Shown here in pieces: positions 33,415 through 40,890 of a stretch of 64,000 nucleotides of DNA (positions are counted from its first letter, which is position 1; every line of letters begins with the position of its first letter). Location of the stretch: positions 62,001 to 126,000 of the forward strand of contig NZ_JACXIY010000019.1 in the NCBI RefSeq assembly GCF_014705655.1, given 5' to 3'. The position numbers and the translations under genes are program-made. The DNA comes from Paenibacillus arenilitoris. Its GTDB lineage: Bacteria; Bacillota; Bacilli; Paenibacillales; Paenibacillaceae. Below the pieces are notes generated by a model. It saw only the letters and a list, made by a program, of their open reading frames with translations, was not told where the DNA came from and did no database searches.

Positions 33415-33786
33415 TCACCGCGATTCCCGGCGGGATTCACCCTCCCCGTCCTTGCCGTTTATGAACTCGATATGCTTGAAGCCCCAGCCGCACATATCGG
33501 TGAGCACCGAGCTCAGCGAGTTGCCGTGCTCGGACAGCTCGTATTCGACCTTGGGCGGAATCTCCTGATACACCCTGCGCACAATCAGGCCGTCCCGCTC
33601 CATCTCCCGCAGCTGATTCGTCAGCATGCCCTGCGTAATGTTCGGCAGCATGCGCCTCAGTTCCCCGAACCGCTTCGTCCCTTCATTCAGCAGAATGAAC
33701 AAAATAAGCGGCTTCCATTTGCCTCCGATGACCTGCAGCGTCGCCAAAATTCCCTGCGTATTCGAATCGCCGTTTGTTATCGTCAC
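33415..33786 (-). CDS. HxlR-family transcriptional regulator
   Basis: 123 residues, second HxlR/DUF24 protein of the window (LATLQVIGGKWKPLILFILLN; MLPNITQGMLTNQLREMERDGL; PPKVEYELSEHGNSL). No conserved N-terminal cysteine at the usual redox-sensing place. Divergent from an NAD(P)H oxidoreductase with three GTACG..CGTAC dyads between them, consistent with control of both genes. Confidence 0.92.
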   Translation of the reverse strand: MTITNGDSNTQGILATLQVIGGKWKPLILFILLNEGTKRFGELRRMLPNITQGMLTNQLREMERDGLIVRRVYQEIPPKVEYELSEHGNSLSSVLTDMCGWGFKHIEFINGKDGEGESRRESR

Positions 33787-33862
33787 CGCGCCCAGCTCCT
33801 TCCGCCTGCTTTTCGATTGTTTACGGTTACCTGCTACTTTAGCACAGTATCCGGAATTCCGT

Positions 33863-33904
33863 TAGTACGACGATTTTCCGTACCTAGTACGTTTTTTCGT
33901 ACTA
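33863..33904. promoter_or_regulatory. Tandem HxlR operator candidates
   Basis: Two overlapping dyads: TAGTACG with CCGTACCTA (33863-33885) and the perfect TAGTACGTTTTTTCGTACTA (33885-33904), close to the hxlR start side. Confidence 0.7.
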
Positions 33905-33946
33905 TACCCGGGGCGCAGTCGCCGCCCATGCTACGTTTGATAGGAC

Positions 33947-33970
33947 TTAGTACGGTAAAAAAGCGTACTT
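33947..33970. promoter_or_regulatory. Third HxlR operator candidate
   Basis: TTAGTACG and CGTACTT arms around GTAAAAAAG, on the oxidoreductase side of the divergent region. Confidence 0.65.
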
Positions 33971-34044
33971 TTCAGCCATCCGGTTTTCCGCAATAATGGG
34001 GCTGTAAATCGCGACTTCGCGAATATCCAGAAAGGGTGATCGTT

Positions 34045-34593
34045 TTGAAAACCATGATTATCGCGGCGCATCCCGATCTTCGGCAATCCCGGGCTAACCG
34101 CATGCTCGCGCTTGCGCTTGAGCCGTACACCGACATTCATGTCCGCGACCTTTATTCCGAATACCCCGATTGGCAAATCGACGTGGAGAAGGAGCAGCAA
34201 GCGCTGCTTCAATACGACCGGATCGTATTCCAGTTCCCGTTCTACTGGTACAGCTGCACGCCTCTGCTCAAAAAATGGTTCGACGACGTACTGACGTACG
34301 GCTGGGCTTTCGGGCCCGGCGGCGACCATCTGTCCGGCAAGGAATTCATGGTCGCCACGACGACGGGCGGCACCGAAGGGGGCTACCGCTCGGGCGGCGA
34401 CAACTGGTTCACGCTCAGCGAGCTGCTCCGGCCCATCCAGAGCACGATTACGCGGTGCAACGGCACCTACCTCCCCGCTTTCGTCATGTACGACGCCGAC
34501 CGGGGCACGGACGACTATATCGCGCGGGAGGCCGGAAGGTATGCCGAGCACGTACGCGCCTCGCATGAGCGGCTAACGAGCAGCGTGATTTAA
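34045..34593 (+). CDS. NAD(P)H oxidoreductase, flavodoxin-like fold (KefG/YwrO type)
   Basis: 182 residues from TTG 34045, which has AAAGGGTG at about 6 bases; a GTG three codons earlier sits inside the ribosome site. Hallmarks: MIIAAHPDLRQSRANRML (phosphate loop region), RIVFQFPFYWYSCTPLLKKWFDDVLTYGWAFGPGG and TTTGGTEGGY (flavin contacts). Two-electron quinone or electrophile reductase in the cytosol. Under the divergent HxlR regulator, which fits a quinone/aldehyde stress role. Confidence 0.92.
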   Translation: MKTMIIAAHPDLRQSRANRMLALALEPYTDIHVRDLYSEYPDWQIDVEKEQQALLQYDRIVFQFPFYWYSCTPLLKKWFDDVLTYGWAFGPGGDHLSGKEFMVATTTGGTEGGYRSGGDNWFTLSELLRPIQSTITRCNGTYLPAFVMYDADRGTDDYIAREAGRYAEHVRASHERLTSSVI

Positions 34594-34832
34594 GCCTTTC
34601 GCCCTCGCGGCTGGCTGGTTACGCCGTTCATAGCCTCTCAATGCAGGCTGACCGTTATGCAGTTCATGGTCCCTCGCGGCTGGCTTGCCAACACGATTGC
34701 CAATGTCTCCTTCGGCTGACTTGCGGGCACCTTTACTTGCATATGACCGCCTTCATTCGGCAAGCTTGCCGGCTAGGCTACTTACTCATGCCCAGCCACT
34801 CGCGGCAGGCTTGCTAGCCTCTCACTGCCGAA
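34594..34832. other. Non-coding stretch with degenerate direct repeats
   Basis: CCTCGCGGCTGGCT occurs at about 34603 and 34672 and as ACTCGCGGCAGGCT near 34797, in otherwise unrecognised sequence. No reading frame here looks real. Confidence 0.4.
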
Positions 34833-34867
34833 GCTTCAGCGCCACTGCGGCGCTGAAGCCTTTTCTT
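34833..34867 (+). terminator. Rho-independent terminator
   Basis: GCTTCAGCGCC and GGCGCTGAAGC form a perfect 11-bp stem with a 5-base loop, followed by CTTTTCTTCTC. It is 240 bases downstream of the oxidoreductase stop. Confidence 0.8.
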
Positions 34868-34887
34868 CTCCTCGCTCATTCCCGTCA

Positions 34888-35074
34888 TTAGACTCAAAAA
34901 TTGAAACTCTAACCCGGTCGACCGAGCTAATTAAGGATTTAGTATCAAAATTTGAAACTAACCAATCGAACAGAGCGTCACTCAACCCGACTTAGGAGGA
35001 TTAATCACAATTCTTGAAACTAATCCCCCATTCCGTCCGTCTCAACCATCTTTAATGTCAATTTTTGAAACTAA
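34888..35074 (+). repeat. Array 3 of TTTCAA/TTGAAA palindromes
   Basis: Four imperfect palindromes centred near 34900, 34950, 35012 and 35063 (for example TTTAGTATCAAAATTTGAAA). The 50/62/51-bp spacing is nearly that of the arrays at 30.2 and 63.3 kb, but the terminal hairpin is absent. Confidence 0.7.
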
Positions 35075-35151
35075 ATAGACAAGTACCGCTCCCCTGACGC
35101 CTGGTTCTCTGCCCACGCCTCCGCAGACACCGCTTACCCCGGCCGCGTCTC

Positions 35152-35190
35152 CAAAAAAACGACCGCCATCTCCTCGTGATGGCAGTCGTT
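35152..35190 (-). terminator. Rho-independent terminator
   Basis: Minus strand AACGACTGCCATC and GATGGCGGTCGTT stem followed by TTTTTTGG, 165 bases after the VOC-family gene. Confidence 0.85.
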
Positions 35191-35221
35191 TGCAATTGAA
35201 GCCGCTGGCCCGCTTCCCCGA

Positions 35222-35332
35222 TTATCCCGCCTTCGCAAGCTTGAACCGCGCCAGCTCATCCCGCGCGCGCTGCTCCGCTTCCCGCGGCAGATCGCCCGAG
35301 GCGATTCGCGATGCACCTTGCTTGGCAATGGA
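35222..35332 (-). pseudogene. Possible 3' remnant of an unidentified gene
   Basis: An open stretch without start encodes SIAKQGASRIASGDLPREAE and ends RARDELARFKLAKAG with TAA just before the terminator. The helical, charged composition looks like a protein tail, but I cannot name the family. Confidence 0.25.
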
Positions 35333-35354
35333 TTATAAAGGACGAGGCGGCACG

Positions 35355-35858
35355 CTATCTCTCGTACGCCCGCAGAAGCGAGGCGATGTCGATTTTGCTC
35401 TTCGTTGCCAGAAGAGCTTCCATCACTCTGCCCGCCTTCTCCCGATCGGGATCGGTAATCAGTTCGGTCAGGTTGGCCGGTATAATTTGCCATGATACGC
35501 CGAACTTATCCTTCAGCCAGCCGCACACCTGCGCCCTCTCGTCGCCGCCTTCGGACAGCTTCTCCCAGTAATGATCGAGCTCCTCCTGCGTCTCGCAATG
35601 GACAATGAACGATATGGCCTCCGTAAACCGGAAATGCGGTCCGCCGTTCAACGCGACGAACGATTGTCCGTCCAGAAAAAACTCCACGGTCATGACATCC
35701 CCTTCGGAGAAATCGTGGTGCTCGTTCTTTTCCTTCCCGTACCGGGTCACCCTTCCGATTTCCGAGTTTTCGAAGATCGACGCGTAATAATTCGCCGCCT
35801 CTTCGGCCTCGCGATCGAACCACAGGTTGGGGGTGATTTTTTGGATTTTTGCCGCCAT
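35355..35858 (-). CDS. VOC/PhnB-like glyoxalase-fold protein
   Basis: 167 residues from ATG 35858 (AAGGAG 9 bases upstream). 3-demethylubiquinone-9 methyltransferase-like VOC fold as in PhnB/YxeI-type proteins: KITPNLWFDREAEEAANYYASIF, VMTVEFFLDGQSFVALNGGPHFRFTEAISFIVHCETQEELDHYWEKL, CGWLKDKFGVSWQIIP. Many members are of unknown reaction; some confer antibiotic tolerance. Monocistronic. Confidence 0.9.
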   Translation of the reverse strand: MAAKIQKITPNLWFDREAEEAANYYASIFENSEIGRVTRYGKEKNEHHDFSEGDVMTVEFFLDGQSFVALNGGPHFRFTEAISFIVHCETQEELDHYWEKLSEGGDERAQVCGWLKDKFGVSWQIIPANLTELITDPDREKAGRVMEALLATKSKIDIASLLRAYER

Positions 35859-36088
35859 CTTCCATCTCTCCTTCAATCTATAAATTGGCAAAACGTCCTT
35901 CTTCTATTCCTCACAATACCACAGAAGCGGCGCCGGTATTTCTTCCGGATTGCGGTCTTGGTTACGTTGCTTTTACCTACTATATAATTTTTCAGCACTT
36001 ACGCTCGTCCGCTTCTTCCGCTATACTTTCACTGTGGAAGAGGCTTGTACGAGCCCCGGTTACCGAACCAATGAAGGAGGACTTACCC

Positions 36089-37006
36089 ATGAGAACGATT
36101 AAACTTGGAAATAGCGCGCTCGAAGTGCCGGTTGTCGCGGTCGGCTGCATGCGCATCAATTCGCTGGACAAAGCCGAAGCCGAGCGCTTCGTCCAAACGT
36201 CGCTGGAGGAAGGCGCGAATTTCTTCGACCATGCCGACATATACGGCGGGGGCAATTGCGAGGAAATTTTCGCCGACGCGATCCATATGAGCGACAGCGT
36301 TCGCGAGAACATTATCCTGCAGTCCAAATGCGGCATTCGCAAAGGGATGTTCGACTTTTCGAAGGAGCATATCCTGGCGTCGGTCGACGGCATTCTGAAG
36401 CGCCTGAGAACCGATTATTTGGACATCCTGCTGCTGCACCGTCCGGATACGCTCGTGGAGCCGGAAGAAGTCGCGGAAGCGTTCGACATCCTAGAAAGCT
36501 CGGGCAAGGTGCGCCATTTCGGCGTGTCCAACCAAAATCCGATGCAAATCCAGCTGCTCCAAAAATACGTGAAGCAGCCGATCGTCGCGAACCAGCTGCA
36601 GCTGAGCATCACGAACGCGACCATGATCACGAACGGCTTCAACGTCAACATGGAGAACGAAGCGGCCGTGAACCGCGACGGCAGCATCCTGGATTTCTGC
36701 AGGCTGAACGACATTACGATCCAGCCTTGGTCCCCGTTCCAGTACGGCTTCTTCCAAGGCGTATTCCTCGGCAACGAGAAGTTCCCGGAATTGAACAAGA
36801 AGATCGACGAAGTCGCGGAGAAGCACGGCGTCAGCAACACGACGATCGCGATCGCGTGGCTGCTTCGCCATCCGGCCCGCATGCAGCCGGTGACCGGCAC
36901 GATGAACGTCGAGCGCCTGCGCGATTGCTGCAGGGCAAGCGAAGTTCAGCTGTCCCGCGAAGACTGGTACGGCATTCTGCGCGCGGCGGGCAACGTGCTG
37001 CCGTAA
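36089..37006 (+). CDS. Aldo/keto reductase (YdhF-like)
   Basis: 305 residues from ATG 36089 with AAGGAGG 8 bases upstream. Catalytic tetrad visible as Asp47 and Tyr52 (FFDHADIYGGG), Lys80 (ILQSKCG) and His117 (LLLHRPD). Sequence style (LGNSALEVPVVAVGCMRI; TIQPWSPFQYGFFQG; PVTGTMNVERLRDCC) matches the YdhF/oxidoreductase group, TIM barrels using NADPH. Substrate unknown. Monocistronic with its own terminator. Confidence 0.93.
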   Translation: MRTIKLGNSALEVPVVAVGCMRINSLDKAEAERFVQTSLEEGANFFDHADIYGGGNCEEIFADAIHMSDSVRENIILQSKCGIRKGMFDFSKEHILASVDGILKRLRTDYLDILLLHRPDTLVEPEEVAEAFDILESSGKVRHFGVSNQNPMQIQLLQKYVKQPIVANQLQLSITNATMITNGFNVNMENEAAVNRDGSILDFCRLNDITIQPWSPFQYGFFQGVFLGNEKFPELNKKIDEVAEKHGVSNTTIAIAWLLRHPARMQPVTGTMNVERLRDCCRASEVQLSREDWYGILRAAGNVLP

Positions 37007-37030
37007 GCCGGCGATAGGCGTCGAATCGAA

Positions 37031-37056
37031 GCAGCCTCCGATCCATGCGGACCGGA
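37031..37056 (+). terminator. Terminator of the aldo/keto reductase gene
   Basis: GCAGCCTCCG and CGGAGGCTGC stem, then TTTGTCGTT. Confidence 0.75.
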
Positions 37057-37069
37057 GGCTGCTTTGTCG

Positions 37070-37678
37070 TTATACGCGGAAACGCGGGCTCAGCAGCCCA
37101 TGAAAGAAAAAATCGATAAAGCGCTCCTCCGATACGGCACCGGCCGCACCGGTCCGCTCCTCCCTATCCGATCCGTCGAGCATCCGGATCATCTCCCTCT
37201 GATACATCCCGAAGTAGAACAGAAGCTCCGCTTCGGTCAAATCCTCCGCAATACGGCCCTCGCGTACCCCCTTCTTCACCAATTCGATGAGGAAAGGCGC
37301 CAGCTGTACGTCCTGATATTCCCGCAATCGCGCATGGACGAAGCCCGAATCGGCCGACTGCCGGACGCAAGCTATGATTCTCTTCACGAACCGGGCCTCT
37401 TCCAGCATAATGCCGCCGACCAGCTTCGAATAATCCGCCTCTTCCGACAGGCGCCGCCGGTATTGTTCCAGCTGCTCGTCCATCATTCCTCTTACCGCTT
37501 CGATCAGCAGCTCGTCCTTGCTCCCGAAATAATTATAAATCGTCACCTGGGATACCTTCGCATCGGCGGCGATCTCCTTCATCGTCGCGCGGTTATAGCT
37601 CAGCTCCGCCAGCTTCCGCCCGGCCACTTCGATGATCGCCGATCTTTTCCTTTCCGTTTGTTTGCCGAAACCGTTCAT
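37070..37678 (-). CDS. TetR-family transcriptional regulator
   Basis: 202 residues. N-terminal TetR HTH (KRSAIIEVAGRKLAELSYNRATMKEIAADAKVSQVTIYNYFGSKDELL), variable helical ligand domain after residue ~70. Divergent from a DUF1295 membrane protein; a long AT-rich dyad in between (37709-37741) is the likely operator. Ligand unknown. Confidence 0.92.
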   Translation of the reverse strand: MNGFGKQTERKRSAIIEVAGRKLAELSYNRATMKEIAADAKVSQVTIYNYFGSKDELLIEAVRGMMDEQLEQYRRRLSEEADYSKLVGGIMLEEARFVKRIIACVRQSADSGFVHARLREYQDVQLAPFLIELVKKGVREGRIAEDLTEAELLFYFGMYQREMIRMLDGSDREERTGAAGAVSEERFIDFFFHGLLSPRFRV

Positions 37679-37708
37679 ACCCGCTCACCTCCCTACCATC
37701 TTATCCGG

Positions 37709-37741
37709 ATTTTGAAACAATTTAAACTTAAATTTCAAAAT
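37709..37741. promoter_or_regulatory. Probable TetR operator
   Basis: ATTTTGAAA and TTTCAAAAT arms flank a TTTAAACTTAAA core, in the divergent tetR/DUF1295 region, just upstream of the plus-strand promoter. Confidence 0.6.
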
Positions 37742-37745
37742 GGCA

Positions 37746-37774
37746 TTGTAACTTACCCGCTGATCGACCATAAT
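37746..37774 (+). promoter_or_regulatory. Promoter of the DUF1295 gene
   Basis: TTGTAA, 17 bases, CATAAT. Confidence 0.55.
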
Positions 37775-37822
37775 ATGAAATATAGGGTTAGTTAATTTCA
37801 AAACTAAAGGAGCGATCCGATT

Positions 37823-38515
37823 TTGCCGTCTTTATACAATCAACAAACGAACACGATTTTTCCGCGCCTGACCTTGCTTTTTCTTGAAACGCTCATTCTG
37901 GCCGCATCGGCTTGGCTTCTTCTCCTTCAGGGCCCGCGGCGACTCAACGATTGGTTTCATGTCGGTCTTGGCGCGGGCAGCACGGATCGGAACGTTTTGT
38001 TATTCGTTCTCATTGCCTTCGTCTACGCCAGGATGCTCTTCACCCTCTTCTATTTGCTTAAGCGGGCGGTGCCATGGCAGGAAGCGTTCGCCGTTCCTCT
38101 CGCCTTCGCGCTCTATTACGTCGGCTTCCCTCTTCTTAGCCAGCAGCGGGAATCGGCGCTGGACGGATGGGACGCGCTCTTCGCCGCCCTCTTTCTTGCC
38201 GGGTCGTTCATCAACACCTATTCCGAGCTGCAGCGGGACCGGTGGAAGAGAAGGCTTGAAAATAAAGGAAAGCTGTATGCGTCGGGGCTTTTCCGCCACT
38301 GCGCGCATATCAATTATTTCGGCGACTTGCTGTGGGTACTGGCGCTGGCCTTGCTGACCCGGAACCTATGGTCGTTGGCGATTCCCGCCGCGCTGTTCGG
38401 CTTATTCGCTTTTTACAACATCCCGATGCTCGATCGGCATCTCGAAAGCAAATACGGCGAAGACTTCCGTCTCTACCGGAAACAAACGAGCAAGTTGATC
38501 CCGTATATATACTGA
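37823..38515 (+). CDS. DUF1295/isoprenylcysteine methyltransferase-like membrane protein
   Basis: 230 residues starting at TTG 37823 (AAGGAG 10 bases upstream). About six TM helices, and the C-terminal signature of the DUF1295/steroid 5-alpha-reductase group: LYASGLFRHCAHINYFGDLLWVLALAL and FYNIPMLDRHLESKYGEDFRLYRKQTSKLIP. This domain binds a nucleotide-type cofactor (NADPH or SAM); substrate probably lipid-like. Controlled by the divergent TetR. Confidence 0.85.
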   Translation: MPSLYNQQTNTIFPRLTLLFLETLILAASAWLLLLQGPRRLNDWFHVGLGAGSTDRNVLLFVLIAFVYARMLFTLFYLLKRAVPWQEAFAVPLAFALYYVGFPLLSQQRESALDGWDALFAALFLAGSFINTYSELQRDRWKRRLENKGKLYASGLFRHCAHINYFGDLLWVLALALLTRNLWSLAIPAALFGLFAFYNIPMLDRHLESKYGEDFRLYRKQTSKLIPYIY

Positions 38516-38579
38516 GCCAACCCGCATTCCGCAAGGCAGCACGCACGCAGGCGCGCGGCATGCCCCGGAGAGCAGGCGG

Positions 38580-38608
38580 TTGACAAAAGCGGCGAAATAC
38601 ATTATCGT
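38580..38608 (+). promoter_or_regulatory. Promoter of marR
   Basis: TTGACA, 17 bases, TATCGT, with the operator-like dyad TTGTACATACAA 4 bases downstream of the -10. Confidence 0.65.
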
Positions 38609-38611
38609 TCG

Positions 38612-38623
38612 TTGTACATACAA
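38612..38623. promoter_or_regulatory. MarR operator candidate, marR side
   Basis: TTGTACATACAA; its exact reverse complement recurs at 39149-39160 in front of the MFS gene. Confidence 0.75.
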
Positions 38624-38665
38624 AAGAAATAGCTGTCAATCGCGTACCCGCAAGGAGGGCTGCAA

Positions 38666-39130
38666 ATGTCAATGGAATCAAACCCGGCAGAGGACCGCTC
38701 GACAGGGCCGGACGATGCCTTTCTGCATAATTGCATGTACTTCACGGCCAACCGGCTCAGCCGGGCCATCACGCGCATGGCGGACGAAGCATTCGCGACG
38801 ACGGGCCTAACGCCGGCATACGGCTATCTGATCCGTCTCGTGGTCGGCAAGCCAGGCATCACGCAGAAGGAGCTGTCGGAGAAGCTTTACATTACCCCTT
38901 CGACGCTGACGCGCTTCATCGATAAGCTGGAGGGCAAGCGGCTCGTCGAGCGCAAGGTGCAGGGGAAGACCGTGCTCGTCTATCCGACCGGCCAAGGAAT
39001 CGAGCTGGTTCCCGCGCTCCGCCAAGCGTCCAAAAAACTGAAGGAAGCTTACGTCGCCGTGCTTGGGGAGGACATGGCCGAGAAGCTGACGCTCGATCTC
39101 GAAACGACGAGCGAGCGGCTGGAGAGGTAA
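38666..39130 (+). CDS. MarR-family transcriptional regulator
   Basis: 154 residues, winged helix in the middle (GITQKELSEKLYITPSTLTRFIDKLEGKRLVERKVQGKTVLVYPT). AAGGAGGGC upstream of ATG 38666. Followed by an OFA-type MFS transporter; the same 12-bp dyad precedes both genes, so the protein probably represses itself and the transporter. Ligand unknown. Confidence 0.93.
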   Translation: MSMESNPAEDRSTGPDDAFLHNCMYFTANRLSRAITRMADEAFATTGLTPAYGYLIRLVVGKPGITQKELSEKLYITPSTLTRFIDKLEGKRLVERKVQGKTVLVYPTGQGIELVPALRQASKKLKEAYVAVLGEDMAEKLTLDLETTSERLER

Positions 39131-39148
39131 TTTTTTTTGCTCATTATT

Positions 39149-39160
39149 TTGTATGTACAA
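39149..39160. promoter_or_regulatory. MarR operator candidate, MFS side
   Basis: TTGTATGTACAA, 25 bases before the MFS start; reverse complement of the dyad at the marR promoter. Confidence 0.75.
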
Positions 39161-39184
39161 ACAACATAAGAATGAGGTGTTAGG

Positions 39185-40474
39185 ATGAGCTCAACCGCTC
39201 TGCCCGAACGATCGAACCGAAAGCCCCGCTTTCATTACGGATGGATCATCGTCCTGCTTACGTTCGCCACGCTTCTCGTCTCCGCCGGCATCCGTTCGCT
39301 GCCCAGCGTCCTGCTCGTCCCGTTCCAGGACGAGTTCGGCTGGAGCCGGGGAAGCATCTCGGGCGTCATCTCCATCGGCATTTTCCTCTACGGCCTGGTC
39401 GGACCGTTCTCGGCAGCGATGCTGCTGAAGTTCGGCACCCGGAAGGTCGTTGCCTCGGCGCTGTCTATCCTTGCGGTCAGCCTGGCCGTAACGCCGCTTA
39501 TTACGTCGCTGTGGCAGTTCGAGCTGCTGTGGGGGATCGTATCCGGCCTTGCGACGGGCATGATGGCCAACGTGCTCGGCGTTACGGTCAGCAATCTATG
39601 GTTCGTGAAGCGCAAAGGGCTCGTCGTCGGCTTGCTGACGGCAAGCGCCGCCACCGGACAGCTGCTGTTCCTGCCGGCGATGGCCAAGGTGTCGGCCGAT
39701 TACGGCTGGAGGACGGCCGTCTACGCCGCTGTTGCCGGCATCGCGCTCGTGCTGATCGCGGTCGCGATCTGGATGCGCAACCACCCGTACGACGTGAACG
39801 CCGCGCCGTACGGGACGGATGAGATCGTGAAGCCTGCTGCCTTCACGGGCAACCTGTTCCTCGCGCCGCTGCAAAGTCTCCGGCTGGCATCGAAGAGCCT
39901 CGCCTTCTGGCTGCTTGCCGGCACCTTCTTCTTCTGCGGCTTCTCGACCAACGGCCTGATCGGCACGCATCTCATAGCGGCATGCGGCGATCACGGCATG
40001 CTGGAGGTCGCCGCCGCTGGCCTGCTCGCCATGATGGGCCTCTTCGACCTGTTCGGCACGACGATATCCGGCTGGCTGTCCGACCGCTTCGACAACCGCT
40101 GGCTGCTGTTCTGGTATTACGGGCTGCGCGGACTGTCGCTGCTGTTCCTGCCGTACGCGCTGGACACTACGCCAGCCATGCTCGTCGTCTTCTCCGTCTT
40201 CTACGGGCTCGACTGGATCGCGACGGTTCCGCCGACAGCCAAGCTGGCCGGCCAGACGTTCGGCCAGGAGAAATCCGGCATGATCTTCGGCTGGATCGTC
40301 GTCGCCCACCAGATCGGCGCCTCCACGGCAGCCTATGGCGCCGGCGTCATGCGCGATTGGTTCGGCACCTACTCGCAGGCATTCGTCCTTGCCGGGTTTG
40401 TCTGCTTCATTGCCTCGCTGATGGCGCTGCGGATACGAAGAGCCGCCGCGGGAAAGGTCGCCGCGGCGGCGTAA
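39185..40474 (+). CDS. MFS transporter (OFA/monocarboxylate-like)
   Basis: 429 residues, twelve TM helices. The start RFHYGWIIVLLTFATLLVSAGIRSLPSVLLVPFQDEFGWSRGSISGVISI is typical of the MFS branch related to oxalate/formate and monocarboxylate transporters; motif LSDRFDNRWLLFWYYGLRGL marks the central loop. Substrate probably a small organic anion, but not fixed by sequence. Lies 54 bases downstream of marR and converges with the guanidine operon. Confidence 0.92.
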   Translation: MSSTALPERSNRKPRFHYGWIIVLLTFATLLVSAGIRSLPSVLLVPFQDEFGWSRGSISGVISIGIFLYGLVGPFSAAMLLKFGTRKVVASALSILAVSLAVTPLITSLWQFELLWGIVSGLATGMMANVLGVTVSNLWFVKRKGLVVGLLTASAATGQLLFLPAMAKVSADYGWRTAVYAAVAGIALVLIAVAIWMRNHPYDVNAAPYGTDEIVKPAAFTGNLFLAPLQSLRLASKSLAFWLLAGTFFFCGFSTNGLIGTHLIAACGDHGMLEVAAAGLLAMMGLFDLFGTTISGWLSDRFDNRWLLFWYYGLRGLSLLFLPYALDTTPAMLVVFSVFYGLDWIATVPPTAKLAGQTFGQEKSGMIFGWIVVAHQIGASTAAYGAGVMRDWFGTYSQAFVLAGFVCFIASLMALRIRRAAAGKVAAAA

Positions 40475-40475
40475 G

Positions 40476-40868
40476 TTAAGCGATCACGTTCCGCCAGCCG
40501 CCGGAAGCCGTCACGTCCTCGGCGCCTGGCATCTCCGGCGCATAGCCTTCGCATATAAAGCCGGGCACTTCGGTGCCGTCGACGAGCTCGACCTTGCCGA
40601 TGCCGAGCGGTGACGGAATGCCGATCACGAAGGCGCCGAAAGCCTCGCGCGGCATCGTCCATACTTCAACGGCGATCGAAGCGCCGCCTTCCCGCTGCTT
40701 GAGCAGCCCCGGCTTCGCCGGCTCGGTCGGCAGCTTCACCATTTTGTAGCGCGGCGCCGTCACCGTCTCGTAGGCGAATACCGCCCCGTGCTCCCGCATT
40801 TGCTTCTCCAGCGGATACCCTCTCATGTGCAGGCCGCATACCGCGACCGGCGTCGTTTCCAAGGACAT
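40476..40868 (-). CDS. Separate C-terminal domain of allophanate hydrolase
   Basis: 130 residues from ATG 40868 (AAGG 9 bases upstream; a GTG three codons earlier overlaps the ribosome site). Sequence matches the AtzF C-terminal domain, usually fused behind the amidase: VAVCGLHMRGYPLEKQMREHGAVF, TAPRYKMVKLPT, GFVIGIPSPLGIGKVELVDGTEVPGFICEGYA. In AtzF this domain completes decarboxylation of the N-carboxycarbamate released by the amidase. Here it is an independent gene, 22 bases after the amidase stop, last in the guanidine operon. Confidence 0.88.
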   Translation of the reverse strand: MSLETTPVAVCGLHMRGYPLEKQMREHGAVFAYETVTAPRYKMVKLPTEPAKPGLLKQREGGASIAVEVWTMPREAFGAFVIGIPSPLGIGKVELVDGTEVPGFICEGYAPEMPGAEDVTASGGWRNVIA

Positions 40869-40890
40869 GCCTTGCACCTTCTTTCTGCGT

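Noticed and set aside
34888..35074. Palindrome arrays considered as CRISPR
   Set aside because: The repeats are ~20 bp, imperfect, AT-rich palindromes with related rather than unique sequence between them, and there are no cas genes.
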